NCBI GenBank assembly: GCA_028554795.2
Contig: CM068839.1
Coordinates: 89,872,182-89,936,181 of the forward strand
From: Sinohyriopsis cumingii
Taxonomy: Eukaryota > Mollusca > Bivalvia > Unionida > Unionidae
Direction of reading: 5' to 3'
DNA: 64,000 nt
Below, one piece after another: positions 61,471-64,000 of the stretch. A model generated the notes under the pieces. That model had not been told where the DNA came from. It made no database searches and worked only from the letters and a program-made list of their open reading frames with translations. Position 1 is the stretch's first letter, and every line of letters starts with the position of its first letter. Position numbers and translations under genes: made by a program.

Positions 61471-61866
61471 TCATATAAAGATTTTAGAAAATGAAGGAGC
61501 CATATTTATAACCATGGAAGCTCCATTAATTTGGAGGAAGCTGTTTTCATTGGACACAAAGTTACCGAGTTTTGAGACCACCTCCAGAAGTTTAAGCAGA
61601 AAATGAGTGTGTGGCTATTGTTTCCATTGCTTCTTTACATGCCCCTCTCCCATCACTGTGCATCATATTAGTATACAAAGAAGTGATGTGTAAGGAAACA
61701 AGTGTTGATCTTTCATCATGCAATAATAATTCAATTGCTTTGCTTTTCCTGACATTGCTTACTTGTCTATTTGCTTCATTTATAGCATCTTCCCTAGTCA
61801 TAAACGCTACATTGGAATCATTATATGCAGACTTGATTATGATGATTGTTCTATTATTCAACTAGT
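61471..61866 (-). pseudogene. Penelope-like retroelement reverse transcriptase fragment
   Basis: The minus-strand translation contains LVSLHITSLYTNMMHSDGRG followed by ACKEAM, closely resembling the DVxSLYTNIPHxxG motif of Penelope-like reverse transcriptases. After a frame change near 61,600 it continues with HFLLKLLEVVSK and FLQINGASMVINMAPSFSKI, matching the next conserved block (G-x-A-M-G-T-x-M-A-P-S). Only about 130 residues remain; the catalytic YxDD block and the GIY-YIG domain are absent. A dead fragment. Confidence 0.6.
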
Positions 61867-61906
61867 TTCAGTTATTGTAGGGCCTGCTCAAGTGTGAATA
61901 TTAGCT

Positions 61907-61910
<4 letters not shown>

Positions 61911-61944
<34 letters not shown>
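61911..61944. repeat. (TA)n microsatellite
   Basis: About 17 TA dinucleotides. Confidence 0.96.
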
Positions 61945-61945
<1 letters not shown>

Positions 61946-62144
61946 TTCAGTCTTAGGCTTGAATTAATGGATAACAAGAAGGAGAAATCACTTTTCTGTT
62001 TGAAACATGTTTGCTATCAATATTGTTGTGAGTTGGTGTTGACAGTTTTAAAAGCTGCTGCAGGTAAATAATTTACATCATGAACATCATGATGCAGTTT
62101 GCAGGTGGGATATTGCACTCCAAGGAAATCTCATTTCCTTTGAT

Positions 62145-62314
62145 TTATTTTACATAAACATCTATGTTGGTATTATTAGCATAATCATAATGATGCTTGT
62201 TTTCAGCTTTTGGAGCATCCGTGTTTTGCTTCCTTCTGGTTCTGATATATTTTCCCAACAAGCCTCCCTTGCCACCAAGTACATCTGCCTCATTGGAGAG
62301 ACCAGAATTTTCCT
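62145..62314 (-). CDS. Candidate C-terminal exon of a host membrane-type protein
   Basis: On the minus strand, an acceptor (cttttaaacccag) at about 62,315-62,327 precedes 55 codons and TAA. The peptide contains ENSGLSNEADVLGGKGG, KYIRTRRKQNTDAPKAENK and ends NTNIDVYVK. It is hydrophilic and tyrosine-bearing (HYDYA, DVYV). A possible AATAAA overlaps the stop codon (gtaaaataaatc). The frame stays open upstream into the 48-bp repeat, which is a repeat artefact. Upstream exons were not found; they may lie beyond the window. Confidence 0.3.
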
Positions 62315-62344
62315 CTGGGTTTAAAAGTCTTGTCAGGTAAATTA

Positions 62345-62930
62345 GTATGTCATACATGCATTTGACTGCATAACATAATTTTTTTTGCCAACACCTGTCG
62401 TGCATGCATTTGACTACATACCATATATTATCAATGCAACACCAGTCATACATGCATTTGACTGCACAAATTATGTTGTCAATGCAACACCTGTCATACA
62501 TGCACTGGACTACACTGTACATTTTGCCACTGCAACACCTGTCATACAAGTATTGTACTACACAACATAATTGTTTTACCAATGCAACACCTGTCTTACA
62601 TGCATTTAACTACATGCCATATACTATCAATGTACCACCTGTCATACATGCATTTAACTACACAGCACATTTTATCAATGCAACACTTGTCATGCATGCT
62701 TTTGTTTACACCATATATTATCACTGTACCACCTGTCATACATGCATTTGACTACACAGCACATTTTACCAATATGACACAAGTCATGCAAGTATTTTAC
62801 TACACAACATAATTATTTTACCAATGCAACACCTGTAATACATACATTTGACTGCACCATATATTATCAATGTAACACCTGTCATACATGCATTTGACTA
62901 CATACCATATATTATCAATGTAACCAAACT
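62345..62930 (+). repeat. 48-bp minisatellite
   Basis: About twelve imperfect units with catacatgcatttgactaca, ccatatattatcaatgcaac and acctgt. Open frames across it on both strands are artefacts. Confidence 0.9.
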
Positions 62931-63245
62931 TTGTGGAGGCCTTGCACTAAAGCCCTTTTAATTATGGATTTAAAAGGTCACTGATTCAAAAAGACAGAGG
63001 CTAAAGTCATTGTGGCTACAGGAATGATGGGTTTTTGCAGAATAACTTTTTTTCTGAAGTAAATTCCTTGATAACACTTTGTTGTTAGTTTGCACTTAGA
63101 GTAGTAAAGAAACCTATAGATTCTGGGGTATTGAGGTCAGAGGTCATAGTATGTCAAAATAAAGGTTTCTGCACATTAGGTTTTGTTCAAAATTAAATAC
63201 TTTGACCAAAGAACCAGAACATTGATAATGTATTGGTCAGTAATC
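62931..63245. other. Unique DNA
   Basis: Nothing recognised. Confidence 0.4.
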
Positions 63246-63250
63246 TCAGT

Positions 63251-64000
63251 ATTATGTGTACTGGCAGATCATAGTCTATGCAGTTTGTTTTATCCATGAT
63301 TCAAAGTAAACATTAATCTGTTGGGACATTATGTGTACTGGCAGATCAGAGTCTGTGCTGTTTGTTTTATCCATGATTCAAAGTAAACATTAATCTGTTG
63401 GGACATTATGTGTACTGGCAGATCAGAGTCTGTGCTGTTTGTTTTATCCATGATTCAAAGTAAACATTAATCTGTTGGGACATCATGATTCAAAGTAAAC
63501 ATTAATCTGTTGGGACATTATGTGTACTGGCAGATCAGAGTCTGTGCTGTTTGTTTTATCCATGATTCAAAGTAAACATTAATCTGTTGGGACATCATGT
63601 GTACTGGTAGATCAGAGTCTGTGCTGTTTGTTTTATCCATGATTTAAAGTTAACTGAGTTGTATGCTGGGACATTATGTGATGGAAGATTATTAAGCTTG
63701 TTTTTTATCCATGAATTTAAAGTAAATGGAGTAGTCTGCTGGGACATGAAATGTCAGATCAGGGTCTATTTTGCTTGTTTTTTATCCATGATTTAATGTA
63801 AATGGAGTTGTGTGCTGGGATACATGAAATGTCAGATCAGGGTCTATTTTGCTTGTATTTATCCATGATTTTAATGTAAATGGAGTTGTATGCTGGGACA
63901 TGAAATGTCAGATCAGGGTCTATTTTGCTTGTATTTATCTTTGATTTAATGTAAATGGAGTTGTATGCTGGGACATGAAATGTCAGATCAGGGTCTATTT
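63251..64000 (+). repeat. 77-bp minisatellite running off the window
   Basis: Units attatgtgtactggcagatc, agagtctgtgctgtttgttt, tatccatgattcaaagtaaa, cattaatctgttgggac are spaced 77 bp (63,251, 63,328 and on). They pass at about 63,640 into a related ~72-bp variant (aatggagttgtatgctggga). One unit is truncated near 63,481. Confidence 0.92.

Overview
The window looks like AT-rich DNA from an invertebrate animal, most likely a mollusc or another lophotrochozoan. The evidence is indirect: spliceosomal-type splice sites, two tRNA-derived SINE families present in many copies, L2/CR1-like and other LINE pieces, a Penelope-like fragment, a Gypsy-type LTR element and an exceptional density of minisatellites. 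No bacterial operons, CRISPR arrays or true tRNA/rRNA genes were seen. The species assignment is inference only.

Layout. 0.4-1.7 kb: a SINE piece and a decayed L2-like LINE. 1.7-3.2 kb: a 38-bp minisatellite. 3.18-35.23 kb: a segment whose two ends are inverted copies of the same sequence (a ~200-bp unique part plus a 91-bp hairpin-bearing tandem array). Both ends abut the same 38-bp satellite in the same orientation, as if 32 kb had been inserted into one array. Inside lie SINEs, a 184-bp Harbinger-like MITE, LINE fragments, an intact 562-codon transposase-like gene with inverted-repeat flanks and its own promoter (12.6-14.9 kb), a decayed coding region (25.1-28.6 kb), and a young but broken LTR retroelement on the minus strand (28.6-34.2 kb).

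35.2-44.1 kb is one 38-bp satellite array of about 8.9 kb. It contains a three-copy higher-order repeat with an exact 1949-bp period and an older duplication that carried a SINE with it. 44.3-64 kb is a field of at least a dozen unrelated minisatellites with unit lengths from 17 to about 165 bp. Threaded between them is a series of small plus-strand exons (49.2-59.4 kb) with good splice sites and compatible phases. They would encode the tyrosine-rich C-terminal tail of a receptor-like host protein. A second candidate terminal exon faces it on the minus strand at 62.1-62.3 kb.

The only long intact reading frame is the 562-codon gene, which is probably a transposon gene. The rest is repeats, fossils and intron-scale DNA. 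Recurrent insertion into minisatellites (SINEs, a DNA transposon, and the 32-kb segment) is the common theme. All repeat and exon calls were made by eye; identities and family names beyond those stated are not verified.
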